A DNA stretch of 64,000 nucleotides. Origin: CAYGEY01 sp964349065. Lineage in GTDB: Bacteria > Patescibacteriota > Gracilibacteria > 1-14-2-50-48-13. The position numbers and the translations under genes are program-made. Shown here in pieces: positions 33,727-42,480 of the stretch. Positions within the stretch are counted from its first letter, which is position 1. Every line of letters starts with the position of its first letter. The stretch is taken from NCBI GenBank assembly GCA_964349065.1, contig CAYGEY010000002.1, positions 3,066 to 67,065 of the forward strand, read 5' to 3'. The notes under the pieces were generated by a model. That model saw only the letters and a list, made by a program, of their open reading frames with translations. It was not told the DNA's origin and did not search any database.

Positions 33727-35865
33727 TTACGCCGCGGGCATTTCAAAAAATTGTTTATGCGTCAGACTCACTTTTCCTTCTCCTTCAAGTGCCTTCACTT
33801 TAACCTTGATGCGATCTCCAAGTTTCAACACATCTTCAACAGCGTTGATCCTCATCGGAGCAATTTCTGAAATATGAAGAAGTCCTTCCTTGCCGGGAGC
33901 GTATTCAACGAGGGCGCCAAATCCGAGGATCCGTGTTACTTTTCCTTCAAACTCATCTCCGACTTGAGGCATGTAGGTGAGAGCCTTAATCATAGCAACT
34001 GCTTCCATCACGCCTTTCGCGTCTGTACCTGTGACCATAACAAGACCGTTATCATCAATATCGATCTTCGCATTCGTTGCGGCAACAATAGATCGGATCA
34101 TCTTTCCGCCAGGACCGATCACCTCACCAATAGACGCTACCGGAATCATCATTGACTCGATACGTGGAGCATATTGAGACATCTCTTTGAGAGGAGCTGA
34201 AAGTACCGCCGTCATCGTATCCAAAATATGCTTTCGTCCTTTATCGGCTTTCGCAATCGCATCTTTCAATATTTCGCTTGTTAATCCCTCGATCTTGATA
34301 TCAAGTTGCAGAGACGTAATACCTTTATCCGTACCGGCAACTTTGAAATCCATATCTCCAAGGAAATCCTCAAGCCCCTGAATATCAAACAAAATACAAT
34401 GTTCTTTGGTGTCCTTGTCTAAAATAAGTCCCATCGCAATACCTGATACAGGAGCGGAAATCGGCACACCAGCATCCATGAGAGCAAGCGTAGAGCCGCA
34501 GACAGAGGCCATTGATGATGAACCATTACTCATTAGGACTTCAGATACAACTCGGATCGTATATGGAAACGCTTCCTTCGTTGGAAGTACAGCCAAAAGT
34601 GCTCGCTCAGCCAGATCTCCATGACCAATCTCCCGACGTCCGGGACCTCGATTAGGAGCTACTTCACCGACGGAAAATGCCGGGAAATTGTAATGATGGA
34701 GATATCGTTTCTCTGTCGCTTCATCCATGTCATCAACTACCATTGCATCTCCGGGAGAACCAAGGGTGAGCATTGATAACACTTGTGTTTCACCTCGCGT
34801 GAACAATCCTGACCCATGGACTCTTGGGAACAAACCATGCTCAACTGCGATCGGTCTGATTTCATCCAACTTTCTACCATCCACACGAACTCCTTCACGG
34901 AGAACCAGCTTTCTCATATGATATTGGATTTGATCATACACCACTTTTTTTACATCTTTTTCTGTCCAAATATTACCTTCTGTTTTATCTGTGTATTTTG
35001 GGGCAAAATGTTCAAGTGTCTCTTTCATAATGGCCTTTTGCGCAAGGTCTGCATCATCTTTTCCTTTTCCGAAAATACCTTTGACCTTTGACTCTGAAAC
35101 AAAGTCTCCCACCTCTTTGACAACCTCCGCAGGAACATCAATAATAATCAGTTCAATAGGTTTGATATCTGTAATTGCGCTTAAAAATTCTTTTTGGATC
35201 GCACAAAGTTCTTTGATCTTCTCATGGGCTTTTTCAAGTGCTTTGAGAAATAAATCAGAGTCTACCTCCTTAGCTCCCGCCTCGATCATGGTGATGGCAT
35301 TTGCAGTACCGGCTACCATGAGATCCAACCGACCATTTTCAACTTGTTCATAATTTGGATTCACAACAATTTCTTCAGTACCATCTTCTTTCATTACAAG
35401 TCCTACTCTCACTCCTGCACATGGGCCTCCAAACGGAGCTCCGGTGAGAGAACAAGCAAGCGATGCTCCTAAAATAGCAATATCCTCAGGGTTATTCACC
35501 ATGTCAGCTTGCAACACATTAACTACTACCTGCACGTCATTTCGTGTGTTTTTTGGAAACAACGGCCGAAGCGGACGATCGATCATTCGAGCCGCGAGGA
35601 TAGAACCATCCGAAGGACGACCTTCTCTTTTGATAAACCGGCTTCCTTTCATTTTCCCTGTTGCGTAAAATTTTTCTTGGTAGTCAACTAACAACGGGAA
35701 GAAATCCATCCCGGGACGAGGCTCCTTTGCAATTGTTGTCGTGACCAAAATGGAGGTGTCTCCGTAACTGACCTGAATACTTCCGGTCGCGAATTTAGCG
35801 AGTTTTCCGGTCTCTAACACGAGTTTTCGCCCGAGGAATTCTTTTTCAATTCTGTGAATTTGCAT
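33727..35865 (-). CDS. pnp: Polyribonucleotide nucleotidyltransferase (PNPase)
   Basis: 3'-5' phosphorolytic exoribonuclease of mRNA decay. 712 residues: two RNase PH cores, the second carrying GPGRREIGHGDLAERALL and the catalytic-region SNGSSSMASVCG, a KH domain (about 555-615, IGPGGKMIRSI) and an S1 domain (about 625-695, GKVTRILGFGALVEYAPGKEG). All parts are present and of normal length. A hairpin lies upstream (35906). TATAAT lies nine bases before the ATG. Confidence 0.97.
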   Translation of the reverse strand: MQIHRIEKEFLGRKLVLETGKLAKFATGSIQVSYGDTSILVTTTIAKEPRPGMDFFPLLVDYQEKFYATGKMKGSRFIKREGRPSDGSILAARMIDRPLRPLFPKNTRNDVQVVVNVLQADMVNNPEDIAILGASLACSLTGAPFGGPCAGVRVGLVMKEDGTEEIVVNPNYEQVENGRLDLMVAGTANAITMIEAGAKEVDSDLFLKALEKAHEKIKELCAIQKEFLSAITDIKPIELIIIDVPAEVVKEVGDFVSESKVKGIFGKGKDDADLAQKAIMKETLEHFAPKYTDKTEGNIWTEKDVKKVVYDQIQYHMRKLVLREGVRVDGRKLDEIRPIAVEHGLFPRVHGSGLFTRGETQVLSMLTLGSPGDAMVVDDMDEATEKRYLHHYNFPAFSVGEVAPNRGPGRREIGHGDLAERALLAVLPTKEAFPYTIRVVSEVLMSNGSSSMASVCGSTLALMDAGVPISAPVSGIAMGLILDKDTKEHCILFDIQGLEDFLGDMDFKVAGTDKGITSLQLDIKIEGLTSEILKDAIAKADKGRKHILDTMTAVLSAPLKEMSQYAPRIESMMIPVASIGEVIGPGGKMIRSIVAATNAKIDIDDNGLVMVTGTDAKGVMEAVAMIKALTYMPQVGDEFEGKVTRILGFGALVEYAPGKEGLLHISEIAPMRINAVEDVLKLGDRIKVKVKALEGEGKVSLTHKQFFEMPAA

Positions 35866-35905
35866 AGCAAAACATTATAATATAATGATCCTATGCTTTT
35901 GTTTG

Positions 35906-35952
35906 GTCTCACGTGCCGTGTGCTAATAGTTTTAGCAGTCCGCACTTGAGAC
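35906..35952. other. Hairpin upstream of pnp
   Basis: GTCTCA-c-GTGC pairs with GCAC-t-TGAGAC, enclosing TGCTAA / TTAGCA. It is about 40 bases upstream of the pnp start. pnp leaders in enterobacteria contain a stem used for autoregulation; whether this one is transcribed with pnp is not known. Confidence 0.4.
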
Positions 35953-36026
35953 GAAAAGTGAGCAGAGGAACGAGGGGAGTGTAGCAGGTTTTTGGGAAAA
36001 TGGAAGGGGATGTTGGGATATGAAAA

Positions 36027-36045
36027 AGAGGGGTCTCCCCCCTCT
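36027..36045 (-). terminator. Intrinsic terminator after the 36068 gene
   Basis: AGAGGGG / CCCCTCT stem followed on the minus strand by TTTTTC. Confidence 0.75.
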
Positions 36046-36067
36046 AATTTGCACAAATAATGTGCTT

Positions 36068-36700
36068 TTACGATTCCATTCTTTCCAAAATCATTTTAAT
36101 TTCTTCCATGATTTCAAGGTCACTTTCAAGTTCATCCATAGTGAGCGTGCAATCGCGTTTACTTTTAAAGTTGAGTTTGAGTGAATGGTCTGAAGGCCAA
36201 ATCCAGACTACACCAGAAATATCATCAGTACACATTTCTGGAGCCTTATCAGGAAGGTATGTCAGAAAGAAATTGAAGTTACGACATTCTAAAACATCAT
36301 AATTTCCACACCCTCCATTAAAGTTAAATCCAGAACAAATTCGTTTCCTCACATCTAGAGAGTCTAATGAGGAAAGAAGTGCAACTTTTGACACAATTGT
36401 GGCTATTTGCATGCCTGTATTGAACACCCTACTAAAACTTATTTTAGAGGGGATGTAATCCCCCTCATCAATTGCAATTTTACCGTTCATTCTTGATAAA
36501 ACATCCGAGAAGAAGTTGGGATATTCGAAGTCATTGTATTCAAAAACAAGCTTACAAGTGTCATCATTAAAACTAAAAGTATAATGATTTGATAACCCAC
36601 TATTTTTACCAAATAGATCTTCTATAAGCTCCTGAGAAACTCCTCTGGGTAACTTGACTCCCTTATAGACGATTAATTTCCGGACAGCTATGGTATCCAT
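36068..36700 (-). CDS. Hypothetical protein
   Basis: 210 residues, unrecognised. Mixed composition with several cysteines in the second half (about 121, 130, 138, 156, 182) not arranged as CxxC, no signal peptide and no membrane segment. Own terminator and its own upstream region, so probably a single-gene transcript. AAAGGCGG lies somewhat far (about 12 bases) from the ATG. Confidence 0.6.
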   Translation of the reverse strand: MDTIAVRKLIVYKGVKLPRGVSQELIEDLFGKNSGLSNHYTFSFNDDTCKLVFEYNDFEYPNFFSDVLSRMNGKIAIDEGDYIPSKISFSRVFNTGMQIATIVSKVALLSSLDSLDVRKRICSGFNFNGGCGNYDVLECRNFNFFLTYLPDKAPEMCTDDISGVVWIWPSDHSLKLNFKSKRDCTLTMDELESDLEIMEEIKMILERMES

Positions 36701-36783
36701 AATTTTATTTTCCGCCTTTTATTTTTTTATTGAATCCAATCTACAACTATTACCACACAAGTCAATCTTTCAACACCTCACCT

Positions 36784-36812
36784 TTGACACTTACATGAAC
36801 CCACGCTACAAT
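36784..36812 (+). promoter_or_regulatory. glyS promoter
   Basis: TTGACA, exactly 17 bases, TACAAT, about 30 bases before the glyS ATG: the best match to a sigma-70 promoter in the window. The short leader leaves no room for a T-box. Confidence 0.75.
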
Positions 36813-36841
36813 CCAACCACTTAACAACATAACTCCAACCC

Positions 36842-38239
36842 ATGGACGTCTCAATGGATACCATCATCAATCTCTGCAAAGGTCGCGGCTTTATCTTCCA
36901 AGGCTCCGAGATTTACGGTGGGATGGCGTCCACGTATGATTACGGACCCCTCGGTGTAGAGCTCAAAAACAACGTCAAACAAGCATGGTGGCGAACATTT
37001 GTGCAAAATCGGGAGGACATGGTCGGACAAGATGCTGCGATATTAATGAACCCGCGTGCGTGGGAGGCGTCGGGGCATGTGGGTGGATTTTCGGATCCAT
37101 TGATGGATTGTAAGGAATGTAAAAATAGATGGAGAGCTGACAAACTCATCGAAGAATATCTTGAAAAAAATGTAGCCGACGCAGATCGCGTCATTGGTTG
37201 GCCGACTGAAAAAACCCCTTTCTCAGAAATGGAAGGATTTATTAAAGATAAAAAAATCGCTTGCCCAAATTGCAAAGCAACAAATTTTACAGAAATCCGT
37301 ACATTTAATTTAATGTTCAAGACATTTCAAGGTGTGGTGGAAGATAGCACAAGTATCGTCTATTTAAGGCCAGAAACGGCCCAAGGAATCTTTGTTGATT
37401 TCAAAGCGATTTTGAATTCTTCACGCAAAAAAATCCCGTTCGGGATTGCTCAAATTGGAAAAGCTTTCCGAAATGAAATCACTCCGGGAAATTTTACTTT
37501 CCGCACCCGGGAGTTCGAGCAAATGGAGATCGAGTACTTTGTTTCGCCTGAGGATTGGAAGCCTTCGTTTGAGGAGTGGCAAAAAGCGATTCATGCATTC
37601 GCACTTAGTTGCGGACTTGATCCAGAAAAGCTCCGGTTCCGTGAACATGCCAAGGATGAGCTTTCACACTATTCATCCCAAACTGTTGATATAGAATACA
37701 AATTCCCATTTGGGTGGGGAGAGTTATGGGGCCTCGCCTACAGAGGAGACTTTGATCTTTCTCAACATCAGAAATTTAGCGGTGAAGACCTTTCATATTT
37801 TGATCAGGAACATAATAAAAAATACATACCTCATGTCATTGAGCCTTCGGTCGGCGCTGATCGCCTCTCACTTGCCATTTTACTTTCATGTTATACTGAA
37901 GAAACGGTTGGAGATGAAACTCGAGTGGTCTTAAAATTTCCGAAAAATTTAGCGCCGTACAAAGTTGCCGTATTACCGCTTGTGAACAAACTGGAAGACA
38001 AGGCGAAAGAAGTATACGAGAGTATAAAACGAGAATTCCACACTGAGTTTGACCGCTCCGGAAGCATCGGTAAACGATACAGACGGCAAGATGAAATAGG
38101 GACGCCGTATTGCGTGACCATAGATTTTGAAACCCTTGAGGATGGTGCCGTTACTGTGCGAGATCGGGATAGTATGGAACAGGAACGTGTAAAGTTATCT
38201 GAATTGAAATCTTATTTGGCAGGTAAACTTGCTTCGTAG
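36842..38239 (+). CDS. glyS: Glycyl-tRNA synthetase, dimeric (eukaryotic/archaeal-like) type
   Basis: Charges tRNA-Gly as an alpha-2 enzyme. 465 residues: N-terminal GRGFIFQGSEIYGGMASTYD, motif 1/2 regions ending in FRNEITPGNFTFRTREFEQM, ETAQGIFVDF, motif 3 around IEPSVGADRLSLAIL, then the C-terminal anticodon-binding domain. CKEC (about 88-91) and CPNC (about 140-143) suggest a zinc site in the insertion. The ATG at 36842 is four codons ahead of another (MDTIINLCKGRG). Its 3' end overlaps the convergent carboxypeptidase gene by 28 bases. Confidence 0.95.
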   Translation: MDVSMDTIINLCKGRGFIFQGSEIYGGMASTYDYGPLGVELKNNVKQAWWRTFVQNREDMVGQDAAILMNPRAWEASGHVGGFSDPLMDCKECKNRWRADKLIEEYLEKNVADADRVIGWPTEKTPFSEMEGFIKDKKIACPNCKATNFTEIRTFNLMFKTFQGVVEDSTSIVYLRPETAQGIFVDFKAILNSSRKKIPFGIAQIGKAFRNEITPGNFTFRTREFEQMEIEYFVSPEDWKPSFEEWQKAIHAFALSCGLDPEKLRFREHAKDELSHYSSQTVDIEYKFPFGWGELWGLAYRGDFDLSQHQKFSGEDLSYFDQEHNKKYIPHVIEPSVGADRLSLAILLSCYTEETVGDETRVVLKFPKNLAPYKVAVLPLVNKLEDKAKEVYESIKREFHTEFDRSGSIGKRYRRQDEIGTPYCVTIDFETLEDGAVTVRDRDSMEQERVKLSELKSYLAGKLAS

Positions 38240-39114
38240 TCTTCTTCAGTTGCAGGTTCAAATGCAGAAACCCCTTTACCGGTTGATGACCAGAGTAGGG
38301 CTGTTTTTGCTTCAGGAAAACGGTTGGTGCTTCCAAGTAAAATTACAATATATTTGTGAGCATTTTTTGATTGTACTATACCGATATATGACTGACCGGC
38401 ATTATCCGTGGTGCCGGTTTTGAGGCCAATTACTTTCATGAAAGATGTCCCCAAAAGTTCGTTCGTTGTTTTGAGTTCATATGGCAACCCGGAAAGAGAC
38501 GTTGAGATTTCTTTCTGCGTGCTGGAAATTTCTAAAACTTCCGGAAATTCTTTCATCACATATTTGGAAAGAGTGAACAAATCCCTCGCCGTTGTGTAAT
38601 GATTGGGACTATCCAATCCCATAACATTTTCAAAATGCGTCGCAACCATGCCGATTTCCTCGGCTTTTTGATTCATCTTTTGTATGAACTTAGGTCCTCC
38701 ACCTGAGAAATGTTCAGCTAAAGCCACAGTAGCATCATTTCCGGAGCGGATGAGAGCCCCATGGATGAGGTCTTTTACAGTCAATGCATCGTGGGCTTTG
38801 TAGCCTACTTTTGATCCCTCTGTTTCGGTCGCAGCCTTAGAAATATTCACAACATCTGCAAGCTTATAGTTTTCCAAACTCACTAAAACAGTCATCAACT
38901 TGGTGAGGGACGCCATCGCATGTGGCTCCATGCTTTTCTTTTCCAGAATGATTTCCCCAGTTTCTAAATCGCCAATCAAAAAATTATCAGCAGTTGTTGC
39001 CGGGATAACTTCAGTTGAAATTTCTGTAAGTACTTGGCCGGAACCAGTAAGCGTTTTTGGTTCGTCTGCAAATACAGGGAGTCCAAAAAATATGGAGAGC
39101 ATTATTGTAAACAT
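38212..39114 (-). CDS. D-alanyl-D-alanine carboxypeptidase (PBP5/DacA family)
   Basis: Trims peptidoglycan stem peptides outside the membrane. Signal peptide (about 1-16, cleavage near VFA-DE), SxxK at Ser69-Lys72 (ASLTKLM), SGN at 124-126 and KTG (GLKTGTTDNAG, near 230). 300 residues, shorter than E. coli DacA because the C-terminal beta domain and amphipathic anchor are missing. The start overlaps the end of the O-methyltransferase gene by 13 bases, so both are probably one transcript. Confidence 0.92.
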   Translation of the reverse strand: MFTIMLSIFFGLPVFADEPKTLTGSGQVLTEISTEVIPATTADNFLIGDLETGEIILEKKSMEPHAMASLTKLMTVLVSLENYKLADVVNISKAATETEGSKVGYKAHDALTVKDLIHGALIRSGNDATVALAEHFSGGGPKFIQKMNQKAEEIGMVATHFENVMGLDSPNHYTTARDLFTLSKYVMKEFPEVLEISSTQKEISTSLSGLPYELKTTNELLGTSFMKVIGLKTGTTDNAGQSYIGIVQSKNAHKYIVILLGSTNRFPEAKTALLWSSTGKGVSAFEPATEEDYEASLPAK

Positions 39115-39668
39115 AGGTTTCCATCTTCAGCGTCCTTGGCGAGAACAAGTAAAATGCCATCATCTTCGTCGGTCGGAAGTGTGACGTGAATATAATTTTT
39201 TTCTGCCAGATATGCAAATAAGTCCTCCATTTTGTGACGGAATTTTATAACGTCGTCGAAGATAAAGAGGGTGTCGGCATGAGAGAGAGGGATGGAAGCT
39301 TTAAAATATTCTACGTATTCTTTTTTCATCGCGTCGATGAAGATAAGGTCGAATGTGTCTGTGAGAGTTGGGATTATTTCTTTGGCGTCACCACAGAGGA
39401 AGGTGATTTGGTCAATGACGTCCATGGTTTGGGCATGTTCTTTTGCTTCAGTGATATCTCGCTCTGATCGCTCGATTGTCGTTATTTGAGCTCCGAATTT
39501 TGCGAAAAAGAGGGTGGAGACACCGTTTGCTGTTCCGATTTCGAGGATGGTTTTTGCTTTGGATATTTGGGCGAGTATTAATAATGTGTATCCATTTTTC
39601 ATGGAGACGTTTGGGACTTTTTGCTCACGACTTTTTGCATGTATTTTTTTCAGTTCGGAAAAATATCC
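39102..39668 (-). CDS. SAM-dependent O-methyltransferase (class I, CCoAOMT-like)
   Basis: 188 residues with LEIGTANGVSTLFFAKFG (motif I), TTIERSERDI (acidic ribose-binding), FLCGDAKEIIP and LIFIDAMKKEYVEYF plus FDDVI, the metal-binding region of the catechol/caffeoyl-CoA O-methyltransferase group. Substrate unknown; in compact bacteria members of this group include YrrM-type tRNA enzymes. The frame opens 24 codons earlier only through a TTG in a terminator hairpin, so ATG 39668 is preferred. Confidence 0.85.
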   Translation of the reverse strand, partial: GYFSELKKIHAKSREQKVPNVSMKNGYTLLILAQISKAKTILEIGTANGVSTLFFAKFGAQITTIERSERDITEAKEHAQTMDVIDQITFLCGDAKEIIPTLTDTFDLIFIDAMKKEYVEYFKASIPLSHADTLFIFDDVIKFRHKMEDLFAYLAEKNYIHVTLPTDEDDGILLVLAKDAEDGNLCLQ

Positions 39669-39738
39669 CATAAATTTATAGATAATTACAGAATGACTAT
39701 ATGGATTTTTGAGAGTTTGAAAACGAAAGATAAAAAAC

Positions 39739-39769
39739 AAATCCCCTATTGCAACGCAAAAGGGGATTT
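39739..39769 (-). terminator. Intrinsic terminator after the 39802 gene
   Basis: AAATCCCC...TTGC / GCAA..GGGGATTT stem followed on the minus strand by TTTGTTTTTT. Confidence 0.8.
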
Positions 39770-39801
39770 AAGCCGAACAACTTTTGAAGTCAAGTTCTTT
39801 G

Positions 39802-40092
39802 TTATCTTTTTGTCATAGACAATACATTTAATCCCTGAAGTTTTGCCAATAAAGTTTGAATTTTATTAACAACTACTTCAACCCTTGCAGTCATTTCATC
39901 AACATGATACTCAGTTTGGAATTCAACAAACTTTACCAACACTTCATTGCAACCTGATATGAGTTCACTCCAAATTGTATACAATTCCAAATCTTTTTGC
40001 ACTTCTGAAATATTTGGTAAAAACTTTTCAATCTGCTGCTCGAGATCATGTAGATCTTTCATAAGTGAATTAAACTTTTCTTGATATGTCAT
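39802..40092 (-). CDS. Hypothetical helical protein
   Basis: 96 residues, unrecognised, all-helical with heptad-like spacing (LMKDLHDLEQQIEKFL), so probably an oligomeric coiled coil. AAGGTGG five bases before the ATG at 40092 decides the start over the in-frame GTG three codons earlier. Has its own terminator. No membrane segment. Confidence 0.65.
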   Translation of the reverse strand: MTYQEKFNSLMKDLHDLEQQIEKFLPNISEVQKDLELYTIWSELISGCNEVLVKFVEFQTEYHVDEMTARVEVVVNKIQTLLAKLQGLNVLSMTKR

Positions 40093-40153
40093 ATCAACCA
40101 CCTTATTTTTTTGAGTACTCTATTCACAAAGTCTATAAAGTCAAAGGATTTTG

Positions 40154-40192
40154 AATATCCCCCGGCCGGATTGTACCTGCCGGAGGGATATT
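40154..40192 (-). terminator. Hairpin after the 40198 gene
   Basis: AATATCCC...CCGG / CCGG.GGGATATT stem; there is no long T-run on either strand, so strength is uncertain. Confidence 0.6.
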
Positions 40193-40197
40193 GTTAG

Positions 40198-40644
40198 TTA
40201 ATTGTTGGAAACTCTACCCCTCGAATGAGGAAGTAGATTTCTGGATATGAAAGAGCTACGCATTAATTGCTTATCTATTGGTACAAAAGGTAACTCTAAG
40301 CACGCTTTGAATTTTTCAAGATCACCTAGTAGATTCGCAACAATATTCTCAATATTCAAGATCCTTTCTGAAACGTTTTTATCACTGTCTTTATTAGCTT
40401 TTTTTACGATTTTAATCCTTACATTGAAAGTTAAGATCGTTTTAATAGAACCATTTAACTGCTTGATTAACTCTTCGGATGTAAAATTGGCTGCCTTTGG
40501 GTCATTAATATAGTCTTTAACTATACGCATAACTTCCTGAGCAAGCAGTTTCGCTTGCGTCAAATCTTCCTCATTGGCGTCCACCAGCATCTTGAGTCCA
40601 TTCATTTCTTCAGTTACTTCAGTTTGTGCAGTTAATTCAGTCAT
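40198..40644 (-). CDS. Hypothetical helical protein
   Basis: 148 residues, unrecognised, helical and charged, similar in style to the 99-residue gene next to it and to the gene at 53990. An AGGAG lies 12-14 bases before the ATG in the setting TTAGGAGCGAAAA, nearly the same leader as the gene at 53990 (CTAGGAGCAAAAA). No membrane segment or cysteine pair beyond one Cys near 114. Confidence 0.6.
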   Translation of the reverse strand: MTELTAQTEVTEEMNGLKMLVDANEEDLTQAKLLAQEVMRIVKDYINDPKAANFTSEELIKQLNGSIKTILTFNVRIKIVKKANKDSDKNVSERILNIENIVANLLGDLEKFKACLELPFVPIDKQLMRSSFISRNLLPHSRGRVSNN

Positions 40645-40741
40645 GCTTTTTATTTTCGCTCCTAATTTTAATTTTGCCCAAATGTACCCAAAAAAAAAGA
40701 TAAGTCAAATCAACTTATCTTTTTCTTCATTTTCCCGATCT

Positions 40742-41515
40742 CTACCCGATCTTCAACATCACAAAACTCAGTACCTTCGCTCCACCAAGTACATCCTTCA
40801 CTTTCATCGCCGGATCACGAATATAATCTTGCGTTATAAGAGCCTGTGACTCTTTGAATTTTCGCACTTTTCCTTCAATAATATTCTCAATAATGTTCTC
40901 AGGTTTTCCTTCTGCTTTTAATTGATCTCGATACACATCTTTCTCTTTCTCAATCTCACTTGCATCGACCTCATCCGGATTCACAACAGACGGAGCGCTT
41001 GCTACCACCTGCATCGCCATATTTTTCCCAAGTTCTCCATCTCCTCCTTCAAGTGAAACAATCGCCGCTACTTTGTTATTTGAATGCACATATACTGCCA
41101 GATTGTCTCCTTTGAGCATAGATACATCTGCTACTTTGATGTTTTCACCAAGTGTCACAATCGCCTCATTAGCAATTGCCTCACCCTCAGTCATTGCAGC
41201 CTCAGCATTTTTTTCAAATGCAATATTTGCAATATCTTTTACCAACTTTACAAAGCTCTCAGTCCTTGCAACAAAGTCAGTTTCACAAACAACCTTTACC
41301 ACTACTCCGATATTTCCTCGGATCTCTGCAAATACAACACCCTCGGTAGTCTCTCGATCAGCTTTAGAAACTGCTTTTGCCTCTCCTGATTTTCTCAGAA
41401 GGTCAATTGCTTTCTCTTCATCTCCTCCAGCCTCTATTAAAGCTCTTTTACATGCCATCATAGACACGCCCGTTTTTGCTCTCAGGTCCATTACAGCCTT
41501 AGCACTTATTTCCAT
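40742..41515 (-). CDS. tsf: Translation elongation factor Ts
   Basis: GDP exchange factor for EF-Tu. The N-terminal UBA-like domain LRAKTGVSMMACKRAL is followed by GNIGVVVKVVCETDFVARTESF, the core EF-Tu contact. 257 residues, slightly short of E. coli Ts (283). It follows rpsB by 32 bases, the usual rpsB-tsf operon. Confidence 0.97.
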   Translation of the reverse strand: MEISAKAVMDLRAKTGVSMMACKRALIEAGGDEEKAIDLLRKSGEAKAVSKADRETTEGVVFAEIRGNIGVVVKVVCETDFVARTESFVKLVKDIANIAFEKNAEAAMTEGEAIANEAIVTLGENIKVADVSMLKGDNLAVYVHSNNKVAAIVSLEGGDGELGKNMAMQVVASAPSVVNPDEVDASEIEKEKDVYRDQLKAEGKPENIIENIIEGKVRKFKESQALITQDYIRDPAMKVKDVLGGAKVLSFVMLKIG

Positions 41516-41547
41516 AGTGTATAAAATTTAAAATAAAACATTCAGAC

Positions 41548-42285
41548 TTACGCAGCCATCTCCGTTTCCACTTCAGCCATCTTAATCACATTCTCTGATT
41601 TAGCAGGAGTTTTTCTCTCACATGCAGTTGCAATATAACTAAGAACATATTCCAAAGATTTTCGTGCATCGTCATTTGCAGGGATAACATAATCCACCCC
41701 TTCAGGACTTGCATTCGTATCAACAATAGCAACAACCGGAATATGACATAAATTTGCTTCTTTTACAGCCAAAGCCTCTTTGAGAGGGTCAACCACAAAC
41801 ATGACATCAGGCAGGCCTCGCATAAGCTCAACACCACCAAATGAGCTCGATAATTTTTCATAATCTTTTTTAAATTTCGCGACTTCTTTTTTCGTATATT
41901 TTTCCTCTAAATCTCCACTCTCCAAATCTGTTCGAAGTTCTTTCAATTTTCCTATTCGCTCTCGTAGTGAATCCCAGTTTGTTAGAAGTCCCGCAGGCCA
42001 TTTATTTGTTACATACGGCACATGCAATTTGATCGCCATGTCTTTCATAATCGGACTTACTTGCGGCTTTGTACCTACAAATAACATTGTTTTCCCTTCT
42101 TTTGAGGCAACCTCAAGAAATTTTAAAGCTTTTTCCAACTGGTCCTTCGTCTTCTCCAAGTTTATCACATGAATACCGTCTTTTTCAGCGTAAATAAATT
42201 TTTTCATCTTAGGATTCCATTTAGACTTTTTATGTCCAAAATGAACGTTTGCTCCTGCCAAATCTTGTACCAAAATTTCTTTCAT
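41548..42285 (-). CDS. rpsB: 30S ribosomal protein S2
   Basis: 245 residues. GANVHFGHKKSKWNPKMKKFIY at the N-terminus, FVGTKPQ, PYVTNKWPAGLLTNW and the C-terminal DTNASPEGVDYVIPANDDA are diagnostic. First gene of rpsB-tsf. The region in front holds a conserved structured element (42388-42474) belonging to the gene upstream or to this leader. Confidence 0.97.
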   Translation of the reverse strand: MKEILVQDLAGANVHFGHKKSKWNPKMKKFIYAEKDGIHVINLEKTKDQLEKALKFLEVASKEGKTMLFVGTKPQVSPIMKDMAIKLHVPYVTNKWPAGLLTNWDSLRERIGKLKELRTDLESGDLEEKYTKKEVAKFKKDYEKLSSSFGGVELMRGLPDVMFVVDPLKEALAVKEANLCHIPVVAIVDTNASPEGVDYVIPANDDARKSLEYVLSYIATACERKTPAKSENVIKMAEVETEMAA

Positions 42286-42387
42286 AACTGCCTGGAAAAG
42301 GAAAATATAATAATTCGTAGCCGCATATTATACTGATTTGGCTTCACTGCAAGAAAAAAGTGAGAAAAAGTATTGATGTAAATATTT

Positions 42388-42474
42388 CTTTTGAAAGATA
42401 AAGTACCCGGATCTCAATTGCCTGCACGTTCATTCGGCAAGAATCGATCCTAGGGTACATTTATCTTTCAAAAG
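42388..42474 (-). ncRNA. Conserved structured RNA element, copy 1
   Basis: A long rod: 15-base perfect outer stem (CTTTTGAAAGATAAA / TTTATCTTTCAAAAG), GTACCC / GGGTAC, GGATC / GATCC, an internal loop, TTGCC / GGCAA and a 13-base apical loop containing (minus strand) GAATGAACGTGCA. It begins seven bases after the stop of the glycosyltransferase gene. A second copy with the same loops but different, still paired stems lies after pyk at 50006. Orientation is taken from agreement with that copy. Confidence 0.75.
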
Positions 42475-42480
42475 TTATCT